Below, piece after piece: positions 10,772 through 22,806 of a stretch of 64,000 nt of DNA. Within the stretch, counting starts at the first letter, position 1; each line of letters starts with the position of its first letter. Below the pieces are notes generated by a model. The model did no database searches and was not told where the DNA came from. It was given only the letters and a program-made list of their open reading frames with translations. Source of the stretch: Pogona vitticeps (Eukaryota; Chordata; Lepidosauria; Squamata; Agamidae); NCBI RefSeq assembly GCF_051106095.1, contig NC_135785.1, positions 106,254,501 to 106,318,500 of the forward strand. Direction: 5' to 3'. Both the position numbers and the translations under genes were made by a program.

Positions 10772-13700
10772 GTGTGTGTGTTTAGTCGTTTAGTCATGTC
10801 CGACTCTTCGTGACCCCATGGACCAGAGCACGCCAGGCCCTCCTGTCTTCTACTGCCTCCCGGAGTTGTGTCAGGTTCATGTTGGTTGCTTCGCAGACAC
10901 TGTCCAGCCATCTCATCCTCGGTCGTCCCCTTCTCCTCTTGCCATCACACCTTCCTAACATCAAGGTTTTTTCCAAGGACTCTTTTCTTCTCATGAGATG
11001 GCCAAAGTACTGGAGCCTCAGCTTCAGGATCTGTCCTTCCAGTGAGCACTCAGGGTTGATTTCCTTTAGAACGGATAGGTTTGTTCTCCTTGCAGTCCAG
11101 GGGATTCTCAAGAGCCTCCTCCAGCACCACAATTCAAAGGCATCAATTCTTCGGCGGTCAGCTTTCTTTATGGTCCAGCTCTCACTTCCATACATCACGA
11201 CAGGAAAAACCATAGCTTTGACTATTCGGACTTTTGTTGGCAAGGTGATGTCTCTGCTTTTCAAGATGCTGTCAAGATTTGTCATCGCTTTCCTCCCAAG
11301 AAGAAGGCGCCTTTTAATTTCAGGGCTGCTGTCTCCATCTGCAGTGATCATGGAGCCCAGGAAGATAAAATTTGACACTGCCTCCATATCTTCCCCTTCT
11401 ATTTCCCAGGAGGTGATGGGACCAGTGGCCATGATCTTAGTTTTTTTGATGTTGAGTTTCAGACCGTTTTTTGCACTCTCCTCTTTCACTCTCATTACAA
11501 GGTTCTTTAATTCCTCCTCACTTTCTGCCATCAGAGTGGTATCATCTGCATATCGGAGGTTGTTGATATTTCTTCCGGCAATCTTAATTCCGGCTTGGGT
11601 TTCTTCCAGTCCAGCCTTCCGCATGATGTATTCTGCATATAAGTTAAACAAGCTGGGGGACAATATACAGCCTTGCCGTACTCCTTTCCCAATTTTGAAC
11701 CACTCAGTTGTTCCATGACCAGTTCTAACTGTTGCTTCCTGTCCCACATATAGGTTTCTCAGGAGACAGATAAAGTGGTCAGGCACTCCCATTTCTTTAA
11801 GAACTTGCCATAGTTTGCTGTGGTCCACACAGTCAAAGGCTTTCGCATAGTCAATGAAGCAGAAGTAGATATTTTTCTGGAACTCTCTGGCTTTCTCCAT
11901 AATCCAGCGCAAGTTAGCAATTTGGTCTCGAGTTCCCCTGCCTCTTCGGAATCCAGCTTGTACTTCTGGGAGTTCTCGGTCCACATACTGCTGAAGCCTA
12001 CCTTGTAGGATTTTGAGCATAACCTTGCTAGCGTGCGAAATGAGTGCAATTGTACGGTAGTTGGAGCATTCTTTGGCACTGCCTTTCTTTGGGATTGGGA
12101 TGTAGACTGATCTTTTCCAATCCTCTGGCCACTGTTGAGTTTTCCAAACTTGCTGGCATATTGAATGTAGCACCTTAACAGCATCATCTTTCAAGATTTT
12201 AAATAGTTCAACTGGAATGCCATCACCTCCACTGGCCTTGTTGTTAGCCAGGCTTTTTAAGGCCCACTTGACTTCGCTCTCCAGGATGTCTGGCTCAAGG
12301 TCAGCAACTACATTGTCTGGGTTGTCCGGGATATCCAAATCTTTCTGATATAATTCCTCTGTGTATTCTTGCCACCTCTTCTTGACGTCTTCTGCTTCTG
12401 TTAGGTCCCTCCCATTTTTGTCTTTTATCATGTTCATCTTTGCGCAAAATGTTCCTCTAATATGTCCAATTTTCCTGAACAGATCTCTGGTCTTTCCTTT
12501 TCTGTTATCTTCCTCTATTTCTTTGCATTGTTCATTTAAGAAGGCCCTCTTGTCTCTCCTTGCTATTCTTTGGAAGTCTGAATTCAAGTTTCTGTAACTT
12601 TCCCTATCTCCCTTGCATTTTGCTTCCCTTCTCCTCTCTGCTATTTCTAAGGCCTCGTTGGACAGCCACTTTGCTTTCTTGCATTTCCTTTTCTTTGGGA
12701 TGGTTTTCGTTGCTGCCTCCAGAACAATGTTACGAGCCTCTATCCAAAGTTCTTCAGGCACTCTTTCCACTAAATCTAGTTCCTTAAATCTGTTCTTTAC
12801 TTCCACTGTGTATTCATAAGGGATTTGGTTTAGATTATACCTGAGTGGCCCAGTGGTTTTTCCTAATCTCTTCAGTCTAAGCTTGAATTTTGCTATGAGA
12901 AGCTGATGATCAGAACCGCAGTCAGCTCCAGGTCTTGTTTTTGCTGACTGTATAGAGCTTCTCCATCTTTGGCTGCAGAGAATATAATCAATCTGATTTC
13001 GATATTGCCCATCTGGTGATTTCCATGTATAGAGTCGCCTCTTGTGTTGTTGGAAAAGAGTGTTTGTGATGACCAGCTTATTCTCTTGACAAAACTCTAT
13101 TAGCCTTTGTCCTGCTTCGTTCTGAACTCCAAGGCCAAACTTCCCTGTTGTTCCTTTTATCTCTTGGCTCCCTACTTTAGCATTCCAGTCCCCTAGAATG
13201 AGAAGAACATCTTTCTTTGGTGTCAGTTCTAGAAGGTGTTGTAAATCTTCATAGAATTGTTCAATTTCAGTCTCCTCAGCAATGCTGGTCGGTGCATAAA
13301 CTTGGATTATTGTGATGTTGAATGGTCTGCCTTGGATTCGTATTGACATCATTCTATCATTTTTGAGATTGTATCCCATTACAGCTTTTCCCACTCTTTT
13401 GTTGACTATGAGGGCTACTCCATTCCTTCTACGGGATTCTTGCCCACAATAGTAGATATGATAATCATCTGAGCTGAATTCGCCCATTCCTGTCCATTTT
13501 AGTTCACTGATGCCCAGGATGTCGATGTTTATTCTTGCCATCTCCTGTTTGACCACCTCCAGCTTCCCAACGTTCATAGATCTTACATTCCAGGTTCCTA
13601 TGCAGTATTTTTCTTTGCAGCATTGGATTTTCCTTTCACTTCCAGGCACGTCCACAGCTGAGCGTCCTTTCGGCTTTGGCCCAACCACTTCATTAGCTCT

Positions 13701-13991
13701 GGAGCTACTTGTACTTGTCCTCCACTCTTCCTCAGTAGCATGTTGGACGCCTTCCGACCTGAGGGGCCCATCTTCCAGCGTCATATCTTTTAGCCTTTTG
13801 TTTCTGATCATGGGGTGTTCTTGGCAAAGATACTGAAGTGGCTTGCCATTTCCTACTCCAGGTGGATTGCGTTTAGTCGGAACTCTCCACTATGTCCTGT
13901 CCGTCTTGGGTGTCCCTGCACGGCATAGCCCATAGCTTCTCTGAGTTACTCAAGCCCCTTCGCCACGACAAGGCAGCAATCCATGAAGGAG
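10772..13991 (-). mobile_element. Full-length BovB (RTE clade) LINE
   Basis: This is a complete ~3.2-kb BovB element on the minus strand, bounded by a perfect 13-bp target duplication. Its 5' end (13991) reads CTTCTCCTTCATGGATTGCT and its 3' end carries the GAGTCGGACATGACTAAACG motif followed by a short (CA)n. One long open frame fills nearly all of it. Full length, perfect duplication and an open frame mean a recent insertion that could still encode working enzymes. BovB elements abound in squamates and are the classic case of transfer between reptiles and ruminants. Other copies in the window are decayed or truncated. Confidence 0.95.
10794..13811 (-). CDS. BovB endonuclease-reverse transcriptase polyprotein
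   Basis: This 1005-residue protein carries out target-primed reverse transcription. An AP-like endonuclease comes first: GTWNVRSMN near residue 72, the catalytic GDWNAKVG near 206 and SDHQLL near 300. The reverse transcriptase follows, with FIDYAKAFDCVDHSK near 650, RQGCILSP, and the catalytic RYADDTTLMAES near 752. The C-terminal region has WTIKKADRRRIDAFELWCWR and ends HGVTKSRT, as in known BovB proteins. The chosen start is the first Met of the frame (MIRNKRLKDM); an internal start cannot be excluded. No stop or frameshift is apparent. Expression would be from the element's own 5' region. Several shorter plus-strand frames, up to 302 codons, are antisense shadows. Confidence 0.95.
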   Translation of the reverse strand: MIRNKRLKDMTLEDGPLRSEGVQHATEEEWRTSTSSSRANEVVGPKPKGRSAVDVPGSERKIQCCKEKYCIGTWNVRSMNVGKLEVVKQEMARINIDILGISELKWTGMGEFSSDDYHIYYCGQESRRRNGVALIVNKRVGKAVMGYNLKNDRMMSIRIQGRPFNITIIQVYAPTSIAEETEIEQFYEDLQHLLELTPKKDVLLILGDWNAKVGSQEIKGTTGKFGLGVQNEAGQRLIEFCQENKLVITNTLFQQHKRRLYTWKSPDGQYRNQIDYILCSQRWRSSIQSAKTRPGADCGSDHQLLIAKFKLRLKRLGKTTGPLRYNLNQIPYEYTVEVKNRFKELDLVERVPEELWIEARNIVLEAATKTIPKKRKCKKAKWLSNEALEIAERRREAKCKGDRESYRNLNSDFQRIARRDKRAFLNEQCKEIEEDNRKGKTRDLFRKIGHIRGTFCAKMNMIKDKNGRDLTEAEDVKKRWQEYTEELYQKDLDIPDNPDNVVADLEPDILESEVKWALKSLANNKASGGDGIPVELFKILKDDAVKVLHSICQQVWKTQQWPEDWKRSVYIPIPKKGSAKECSNYRTIALISHASKVMLKILQGRLQQYVDRELPEVQAGFRRGRGTRDQIANLRWIMEKAREFQKNIYFCFIDYAKAFDCVDHSKLWQVLKEMGVPDHFICLLRNLYVGQEATVRTGHGTTEWFKIGKGVRQGCILSPSLFNLYAEYIMRKAGLEETQAGIKIAGRNINNLRYADDTTLMAESEEELKNLVMRVKEESAKNGLKLNIKKTKIMATGPITSWEIEGEDMEAVSNFIFLGSMITADGDSSPEIKRRLLLGRKAMTNLDSILKSRDITLPTKVRIVKAMVFPVVMYGSESWTIKKADRRRIDAFELWCWRRLLRIPWTARRTNLSVLKEINPECSLEGQILKLRLQYFGHLMRRKESLEKTLMLGRCDGKRRRGRPRMRWLDSVCEATNMNLTQLREAVEDRRAWRALVHGVTKSRT

Positions 13992-14004
13992 AAGCAACCC
14001 TTCT
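13992..14004. repeat. BovB target-site duplication, 5' side
   Basis: AAGCAACCCTTCT, an exact copy of 10759-10771. Confidence 0.9.
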
Positions 14005-15631
14005 AGTAGCTATCATTCTGATTTTGGACAATTTCTGCAATTCACACCTCATGTGAACTGTGCTATTTGCACAATTTTGTGAAAGGAGAGTGAATTTGCT
14101 ACAGAAATGAATTTCTTGTGCAAAACACTGTTCTCACCAATGAAAGATCAATAGACACTGACAAAAATTCTTTTCCATCCTCATCAGGGAGAGCAAGATT
14201 GTTGCAATTCCTTGTTCTTGCATGTGAAGACAGCAGAAGGGAGGATTTCTCTACATTCAGTGGAATGTTTTAAAATAAATACGCCTACCCAATTTGGATT
14301 CCCTTGATCAGCACGTAATATAATGTGTACATATAACTTTATAACTGAATTCTGCTTCCAGAACATATTCCTACCTGCAGTTAAACACCATAATTACCTA
14401 CCAATCTCCACTGATATAAAAAATAAGCCAAACCTCCAAATGTGTGAAAGTCACACATTTTAGGTCTTTCGTTAGTTAACCCTATTGTACTTGTTTCACA
14501 GAAATGTACTGTATAAACATTTGTTTTAAAAATTTCCCCTCACAACAGAGTTGCTTCTTCACAGGCAATTAATCTACACTAATATTATTGTTATGATGCC
14601 TTTTTAGGTCTGTAATATATTAACAAGCTGATTCATATGCATGCAGAATTAATATATACATCACCTAATGTTATGATACTGCTTTCATAGAGAACAAACA
14701 GACCTTGCTATTTCTCGCTTACAGGATTCTGTATCAGAACTAATTACCCGTCTCTGTGCAAGCTAGGTATGCGTTTGTTGAAAACACATTCTTTAAAAAA
14801 TAAAATATGCCCTAAACCCACTTCAGGTCAGTTGGGGGCTTAATTGGTTCTGGTGGTAGCTTAAATGACAACGAACACTTTAACGTTTTCTGTGGCAAGG
14901 CAGGGGGAGGAATTAAGCAACTATCCAATTCCTCTTTCTGTTGATTTTGCACCATTCATGTTACGCAGCCAAGCATTCATTAGTGGAATTGGCCAAGAGC
15001 AACAACAAGAAAACAAGAGGATTTAGAAAAGTTGTGTTGGTTAGTGGAATATATTATGCAGCAATTAAACTGAATGTTTCCGCAAGAGCGTCCTAGAGAT
15101 AGCACACAGCTGGATACAGAAAGCCATGCTGTTGATATTGCCCACAAGAAATTTGTGATATTAATATGCAAACTAAGTGGGGAAAACATGGAACATGCAG
15201 GAAGAGGCTATGAAATGAATATCCATTAGTCATGAAACTATGAATTTTGAGGAGCTAGATATTTTTTGTGGAGAGTAAGCTTTGTCCAACCACCCTAGAC
15301 AGAAGTATGGCACTCATCTTTCAGCATTGTTGATACAGGGCTGTGGACTCTCTACTTTTTAAGTTTGTCAGCAAGCCTGATGGCAGCCTCAGGGCTGGAG
15401 TATGAATAACCACATGTATACAGCCTGCTTTGGTATCAAATTTGGTGGTGTTAACATAGTGAACAGATCCTCATCAGCCACCCCATCTGGTGTCTGATTC
15501 AAGTCAGGCTTAACCACATGGATATAGGAAATTACATGGCCCTGTCTACCTACCCCCAAGAAATACCCCTGAATTGGGCAAGCACATAACCACCCTGCAC
15601 CATCCCATTAAGGGGTTCATCCATGGAGAGT
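14005..15631. other. Unassigned sequence
   Basis: No gene or classifiable element is seen. Frames here are short and motif-free. Confidence 0.4.
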
Positions 15632-15988
15632 TGTTAGCGCAAAATCGCAGAAATCAGTAGAATCAGCAGAGTAATGTCCAGTCCAGGCAGTCCAAATAAA
15701 TCACACACACACTGGCAGCTTCTCCCAACACCAATTGTGTATTTACAGAAGTGCAGTCTGGCAGCATAACATGATAGCATTCATCACAGAGCAGGAAGAT
15801 ACATCCACTGTACAGTTTCACACATGTATACATATGCACATCTGCCTGTGGCCAATCACATTGGATATTGTATCATGCATAAGTCAGCATTCATGAGTCA
15901 TCATGACTCAGCATTATTATATACCTGTTCATCATGGCTGCTCATTAACACACATTGTTCTGCTCAGGCCTGGAAATTTTCCTTGACA
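15632..15988 (-). mobile_element. Solo-LTR-like retroviral fossil
   Basis: This ~357-bp segment starts TGTTAGCG and ends CCTTGACA on the plus strand, i.e. TGTCAAGG...GCTAACA on the minus strand, with the TG...CA termini typical of LTRs. On the minus strand a TATA-like TATATAATAATG lies about 80 bp in. The five flanking bases (AGAGT and AGGGT) agree at four positions, suggesting a small target duplication. No internal coding region is recognised beside it, so a solo LTR of an old retroelement is the best reading. The family is unknown. Confidence 0.45.
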
Positions 15989-16199
15989 AGGGTACCCCTT
16001 ACCCATGGTGCCCCAACCATCACCATGCGGATGCTTCTAAAATGCCATAAGAGGCATGAGAGATTAAAGATTGGGGGTATGGCATTACACTGGCTTCTGT
16101 CCTTTCTCATGGACTAGTGCCAAATGGTGCAGGTTGGGGATGTTGTTTTGCCCCTGTGGGCCCTACAGTGTGGTGACACATAGGGGTTGATCATCTCCC

Positions 16200-17795
16200 A
16201 TTGCTGTTCAACATGACCCTCTCAGTCAGTTTGCCTATGAATGGTATAGTAGCAACAGGATTATAGTTGTTTAAATTGTATGTTGCTAAATTGGCCTTTT
16301 AAAGAATGCACCAGATCATTATCTCCTTCAGGCAGGAGGACATATATTCCTCTCAGGAGGAGGAGTTTATGATCTGAGTGGTCCATTCAACTGTCCACTC
16401 CCCAGCTGATTTCGGGAGCCGAGAGGAACATAGGTCTGATGGGGAGGTAGTACCCTTCAAGCGTGGAAGCAACTTGTCCACATGATCAGGCATCATAGGC
16501 TGAAACTGATCCACTAAAAATGAACAAGATGAGGTGTTAGACATCTCAATATGACTTATCACCATACTAACAAGGTCAAGACTTCTACGGATGGCCTCAA
16601 TCTTAGACTGGAAATGGTCTGTGAAATGCTCACATGTAGAAACATCTGTTTGAGCTCCTAGATGAAGATGAAGTTCAGCTCCTGTGAAGTCACAGAACAC
16701 TCTATATAGTTCCACCTGACAGTTACCTGCCTCAGTAATACCGCATGATTTTTAAAGTTTTCTTAGTGGCTTGAATGGCATTGCAATACATGCTGGACAA
16801 TTTTTTTTTTTACCGCAGCTGGATTAACATCTGAGGAAGCTTTTCTTCAAATGCTCTCTAACTATCCCCTTGCTTGTTTCATGGCTTGCAACTCATCTGT
16901 AAACTAAGGAGAGGAGTAAGCCCTGAAATGGAAAAGACATTTATGTGCAATGGAGTCAACCCCCTGAGTTACTGTCGAGTACCATTCAGCAACCTGAGCT
17001 TTGACACCATCATCAACGAGCTCATCTGTAAACTCACCCAAGACATCTTACAATCAAATCGGATCCCATAGCCTCTGTGGATGGATCACCCTACTAGGTC
17101 CCATCTCCCTGAGAGGGGGTGGGGTGGGATTGCCATTGAAATGCCAAATTTTTGCTGGTAGTGATCTGACCTTGACAGGGCAGATGATGTTAATCTAATC
17201 AGCCTGAGAACTTCCTCACCTCAGCCAGCCAGAAGTGCCAGCTGAGTGTATGGCCCACTACATGTATGTGAACAGTCACTTGTTGGGACAACCCCATGGA
17301 TGTCACGGAATCCATGAAGTCCAAGGCCAGACCATCAACCAGTGCCTCCACATGTATGTTGAAGTCCCCAAGTCTATAAGCCCTGGGGGACCAAAACAAA
17401 GCAGCAGAGACAAAGTTTGTCACCTTTGGAAAGAACAGTGCTGGCATGGAGAGAGCAGTACTGTACACCAGTGCTAATCCCAACTTGTCCCATTTCTCCA
17501 CACACAGGTGGAGGAACTCTAACCCAGGGATGACAACGATGGCAATTCTGCTGATCTTGATATAATTTTTAAGCACAAATGCAATACTTCCTCCTTGAAC
17601 TTCGAGTCTGCCCTGGTGTTGGATGGAATAACCTGGGGGATAAATCTGGGAGAGGCCAACCACTCCCTCAGCACCCACCCAAGTCTCTGTTATACAGCCC
17701 TCTTGCCCACAATCAGATCAGCAATCAGTTGAGACTTGTTCTGGACCAACCAGGCATTCAGCAACAAGAGGGTGAGAGCACGGCCAACCTCTGAT
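16200..17795 (-). mobile_element. L2-like (CR1 superfamily) LINE remnant: endonuclease to start of RT
   Basis: Read on the minus strand, the remnant begins with a broken ALSLLLLNA-type block (NKSQLIADLI-like residues near 17740). It continues with an endonuclease frame at 17678-17199 holding VGAEGVVGLSQIYPPGYS, GDFNIHVE and VVGHTL. A linker frame at 16715-16353 contains DQFQPMMPDHVDKLLPRLK and WTTQIINSSS. It reaches the first RT motif as NNYNPVATIPFIGKLTERV-like residues near 16290. The element is split over frames with several stops, is 5'- and 3'-truncated and is long dead. A second fragment of the same type, carrying the RT core, is at 63195-64000. Confidence 0.75.
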
Positions 17796-20700
17796 GCTAT
17801 GGAGCTGCCAGCAGCTGGGATCTCTGTCACAAACTCCAAGAACTCATTTCAGGAGTTAAATATGTAGTGGTTTTATTTGCACATGCAACATAGTCCTACG
17901 GAATCCTTTACCCTTGGCAGATGCAGGTTGATGGACTTTCACCAGTCCTTGGGCACCTTCTCCTTCTGTGCGGTTCTTAGTTACCCTCACTGAGTGTCCC
18001 CACAGTTCAAGTCCAGCAGAGTGAGACTTCACCCAGCTCCAAGAAGGTTTAGACTGTTCTTGATGGAGGCTGTGGCTGAACAGCCTGTCTCTTTCCCCTC
18101 CTCCTTGCTTGTGCAGGATGATAGATGGGAAAGGCTCTGCTGCAAGACGGCAGTTGCCCTTTGAGCTGAGGAAAAACGCACAGCTTTGTGGCTCTGTCTG
18201 GCAGCTGCAAATCCTTCAGGGCATCAACCTAGGACATGTCTCCTTCTTCTTATTTTTCTACTGTCATCCAGCTTCCCAAAGTCCTTTGCCTCACCTGGCA
18301 GTAGGGTGAAACATAAGAGCCCAGAATCAATGCAAGACATCAAGAACAGGCTCTCCTGTCACAGTCAATGATTCAGTCAGTGCCATACCCCCCCTACTCA
18401 TCATCACCAAGATAGTATTATATCCCATCATAATTGTACACTGTGGCAACAATAGACAGGCCTTGTCTCCCGTTAATAGAAAAAGATCCTTAAATCAAAA
18501 TAAAACACAACCATTAATTAGAACAATAAGACTTACATGTAACAAGAAATAGAGACTAAAACTATTAACCTAAAAATAACAAAACAAATATAACTACAGT
18601 ACCCTAAGAACACTACCTAAAACCTAACACATAGAATCCATAACAGATTAACACAGAAAATGCTTCCATGCATAAGGAATTAGTACTGGTGAGATTTTAA
18701 GAGGTAGCACCGCCTTTTGGACTTTTTGATTGGAACTATTCCTCTTCTCTCATACCTAGCATGAGGGCCCATGCCTTATGGTGTTCGCTTTGTGGTGAAT
18801 TTTACCTTATGCTGAATTTTACATGTCCCAGAGTTGGATGGCATGGCACAGTTGGCTTTATGCATAATTTATAGTTTTCCCTTTCGTTTTGTAGTGTAGT
18901 GATTATTTGTGTGTTTGTTTGTTATTCTGTTAATTTGATTAATTTTTAACTTTGTTAATTTTCAGAAACCTCCACATACCACACACACTCCATAATCCAC
19001 ATTTCCACAGTCCACCATCTTATCACAGTTCCTCTAAGTCTCACTCCAACTACCACACCAGCAAACCATCCACAATTTCATCTATTCCGAGAGCCATTCT
19101 TCACTATTTCCCTCCCTTTTCTTCACAAAGCCTCCTCTCAGCCTCCAATCCTAGTGAATCCCTTTCAACTTCCTTGGTCATCCCTCACATGCAGATATGC
19201 CAATACATACCATGCAGAAGCAGGAAGCACACTGGAGAGAGTTTGTCAACCAGCAGCTGCCTGCTGATGCTGATGCTGATGCTGATGCTGTTGCCTCCCA
19301 GACTCCAGCCTCAGGCTCTACCTCACTGCCTTGACCAGATGAAAGTTTGGCCCTGCAAATCATAGCAGAGGGTGCTGGCCTATCCATTGCCACTTGACCC
19401 CCCCCAACACTGGAAGCACCTCTGGGGAAGGGCGGCATGTGGCAGCAGGCATAAATGCTAAAAAACTAAGCATTTAAAAAAATTCAGTGCAGTGAGCACT
19501 CTGCCAAGTCAACATCTTGGGGAAAAATTGCAACCAATTAATATACTATATCATATTATTTGTTGAAAATAGTACATTGGAACTATAGTATGAAGGTGAT
19601 GATTTCTCACACGTCCTTGCTAGAGGAGACCATTAAAACTTTCTTCTTCCCCTCCTGCACTTGCAAAATTTATTGTGGCGAGAACTATTCAAGGCCTAAG
19701 CCACACTGCAGATGCTCTGTAGTTCCATCTACCACTGAATGTTCCATCCATTTATGTTAACTGGGACAATGTATTCCATCTCAGGACAACTGGCACAACA
19801 TCTTTCAGCAGCTGACAATGATTAAATAAACATTGTCAAAACATCATGTATGCTAAAGTGACTTCTGAAATGACGGAGATTAGGATACATTATTATGAAT
19901 TTCTGAAAAAGAGAATCATTTTTGCCCCTGGGATATTTACAGAAACAGCAGTGCTTTAAAATAAAAACTATAGATACGTTTAAAAAGACTGAATGATTAA
20001 AAGAAACCCACACAAAACCCTAACTTTCCCATTCACCCGTGCTGGACTGATCCACATTGAACTTGCTGGCTGTGCTCTTTAATGAACACACGTCTCCATC
20101 CCAGAGTACTACTTGTGATGTCTGACTGCAGTGGGAATCATGGGCTTTAATTGGTTTGAAAGATTAATTAATTAAAGATTTAGTGGATTAATCCATGAGG
20201 GCTGATTGTGACTGATGGGTTGGGAAATTAAGAGCATTTTTGTTTTTTGTTTTTTTCTTAGTTATTTAGGTTGTAATGTATTTCTGTACAAAAAATGAAG
20301 CCATTAAAAATTGTCTCTTTTTTTTTTTCATAACGAGAAGCCACTCTTGCTTGTTAGATTGTAGGTTTTCACACTTCTTTCAGTTTTTCAAAAGAACACC
20401 TCTTCTGAAGCTTAGGACTTCAGCAAATGCAAAAGGGCTTAAATGTAATGGATAAGTCTACTTAAAGCATAGGTTTTCTCAGTGGTGCAGTTTTATGCAG
20501 CTGTAAGGAATGATGGAGGTGATAAGGGAGTAGAAGATTGCAGGCCAGATCACTCATAAGGTTGGCAGCTGTGATAGAAATAGACCTTCAGATACAATTC
20601 ATTATGTCATTACCTGAATTTATAGGAAAAGATGCAAAGGATGCCACTGCCTGTGATCAATATAGTGGTGCTGGCAAAAGTAACATTAATGTAATAGCTG

Positions 20701-21029
20701 TTCCGTTGTTTTATTCTTGCATGCTTCTGATAGGTTGTGGGGAGAAAGAGGAAAGAAAGATGAGAGGAGGAGAGAGAACAAAATGGAGGGGGAAGTAGGC
20801 ACTTGTAGGGTTTAAGGTGGGTACTGTCTTACCTTTTTAGAGAATTGATTATGTACTGTAGATAAACCAGCCCTAGATGCAGGCATCAAATTTGAAGTAT
20901 CAGGAAAAGGCAACAAATAATTAGTTATTAATTTGTTGCCGTTGCCTTTTACTACTCAGGTGAAGAGATTTGAGGATTTTTTGCCTCAGTTGCCACAATA
21001 ACTTGAGGCTCCAGGGTTAGTAATGCTTG
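17796..21029. other. Mostly unassigned sequence
   Basis: I find no gene. Around 17825-18370 the sequence has a moderately GC-rich, LTR-like look with CTGTCACA near both ends, but I could not confirm termini. A (GATGCT)4 run sits at 19260-19290. A near-perfect inverted repeat (GGCAACAAAT ... ATTTGTTGCC) lies at about 20909-20940. The rest is AT-rich unique sequence. Confidence 0.35.
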
Positions 21030-21660
21030 ATAATGAAGAATGAAGGATCATGCAGCTTATCAGGATTCACATCCAAACCTGCTGCCTACCTTTTCCTTGC
21101 TCAAATGCCCCCCAAAACCTAGGGCCTTCTCTTTGGCCAGATGCAATGTCATGCCTATGCAGTTCTCTATTCTGAAAGGCACTGCCCATGTAAACAGGGG
21201 GTGTTAGAAACCTTTGTTCATACGTTTTTGCACTGCCCACTTCAATCAAGGTTGATAGCCTCAGTTTTATTAAAGCTGGAAGGGAAGTCAGATCTGGATA
21301 AAGTTCACTATATGCTGTCGGCCGAGGTGACTGACATTGTAGAAAAAGTTGCAGACTTCCTTGATACTATTGTTAGGAGACAAACCATTGTCCTTTTAAG
21401 GATGTCTAACACTTTTCTACCCTCTTGATGCCTATATATGTAGTTACCTAACAAACCACCATGACTATGTCCAATATTTTAACTTGTTCCAATAAACAAG
21501 TTAAAATATAGGATTTTTTAGTGGGTGGGGAGTGTTTGGGGATTTTTTATGTGTGTGCATGTGGGTCTGGTCTCTGGGTGTCTGTGTGAATTTCGTTGTA
21601 TAGTTATACTATGTATATACTTAAAATGACAATAAATTTATTACATATTTAAAGGTTCTA
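21030..21660 (+). mobile_element. LINE ORF2 C-terminal and 3' tail remnant (clade uncertain)
   Basis: The plus-strand frame at 21141-21428 contains the zinc-knuckle-like pattern HCPCKQGVLETFVHTFLHCP (C-x-C...H...C), typical of the extreme C-terminus of some LINE ORF2 proteins. A related but distinct pattern is at 61128-61520 (minus). Downstream are a stem-loop at 21474-21509 and an AATGACAATAAA-type tail near 21630. The upstream reading is broken. R4/Dong-like or another CR1-superfamily clade is possible; I cannot decide. Confidence 0.5.
21474..21509. other. Perfect 15-bp stem-loop in LINE tail
   Basis: The arms ATATTTTAACTTGTT and AACAAGTTAAAATAT pair perfectly around a 6-nt loop CCAATA. 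It lies in the 3' part of the LINE remnant, where LINE RNAs can carry structures recognised by their reverse transcriptase; this role is inference. Confidence 0.7.
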
Positions 21661-22798
21661 TCTAAAAAAAAAAAAGAATCCAAACTTGATATTAAAGGAT
21701 ATTTTTCTTAATATATTTTCTTCTCATGCAAGTCTCCAAAATTCTTGTTTTTGTCCTTTTAAAGTAAGAGATCCAACTTTCAGTGGCGTAGCATGGGGGT
21801 GCACAGGAGTAGTTGGGTGCAAAATTCTTAAGGGTGCAAAATTTCAAAAGAAGAAATAATAAATAAAAATAGTGTGCCCTCCCCCCCCCACAGAAAATCT
21901 CCCAATGAACACAGTTTTTCAACATGACAGAGAAAACAAAATCCATGTTACGTTTTATGGCATTTTTTTCTTGCTATTTACAGTCATACTGTCCCTTTTG
22001 TAATCCTTATTAGTGCTCCACAGATGCCAGAGCACTTGTCCAGCAGGGAAGAGAGCAAGTGAGTGGGGCACGCCCTGAGAGGCGCTGGCCTGGATCACCA
22101 ATTCCGTGTTAACCCTGGGAACAGGGAGCTTCTCACCTTCCTCCCATTTTACTAGGAGGTAGACGAAGATTCCCTTTCCACAAAAGATCCTGCAGTAATT
22201 AGCAGCACCTATGAGAAAGGAGGAGATCCACGGTGGTGTGGCACATCTTCCTAGCCCTCCTCCTGGAGGCCTTTGCCTGGAGCCTTGGAGTGGCTGCTGT
22301 AAAAGGCTCACACAGGCTGCCTTTCTGCTTGGAGTCCATTTTGCCTGCTTTGGAAAGGTCATGTTTTGGAAAGGCAGAACAGTGGGTGCCAGCCACCTGA
22401 CCCAGGAGAGAATTTTTCCCACAAAGTCTTAACCCTGTTAAAATTCTTGGTTCCTCTAAAAGCCAGCCCTGCTCCTTGTGGCCCCAAGAATTTTCATCGT
22501 TGGTTTTGCTTTGCGCTCCCTTTGATCCGTCCAGATAGGGGACACAGGCTGGAGAATGGTGAGAAGCCAAGATAGAGGACGAAGCGCACTTTTGGAGGCG
22601 TGCCTGCCTGGCCCTTCTGGTGCATTTTGACCGTTCTCCTGTAAAAACTTAAAAGGCTTTCTGGTGGAAGTTCTGAGAAAGAGTTGGGGAAAACTTATTT
22701 TTTTCTAATTTGGATTTACCCTGCAAAATTTCCTCTGGATTGTGCCCTTTCACAAAAAATAAAACAAAACCTCAGCCCCTTTGTATGCATTTATTGAG
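21661..22798. other. Unassigned sequence
   Basis: An A-tract at 21664-21675 closes the LINE tail. Nothing else is recognised. Frames of up to 155 codons at 21955-22422 (minus) look non-coding and lack motifs. Confidence 0.4.
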
Positions 22799-22806
22799 CT
22801 ATAGGG

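Noticed and set aside
10810-11718. 302-codon plus-strand frame
   Set aside because: It is the antisense shadow of the BovB polyprotein; its residues mirror the conserved RT region and it has no domain of its own.
17825-18370. A second solo LTR with CTGTCACA near each end
   Set aside because: The ends do not form inverted TG...CA termini and no duplication is visible.
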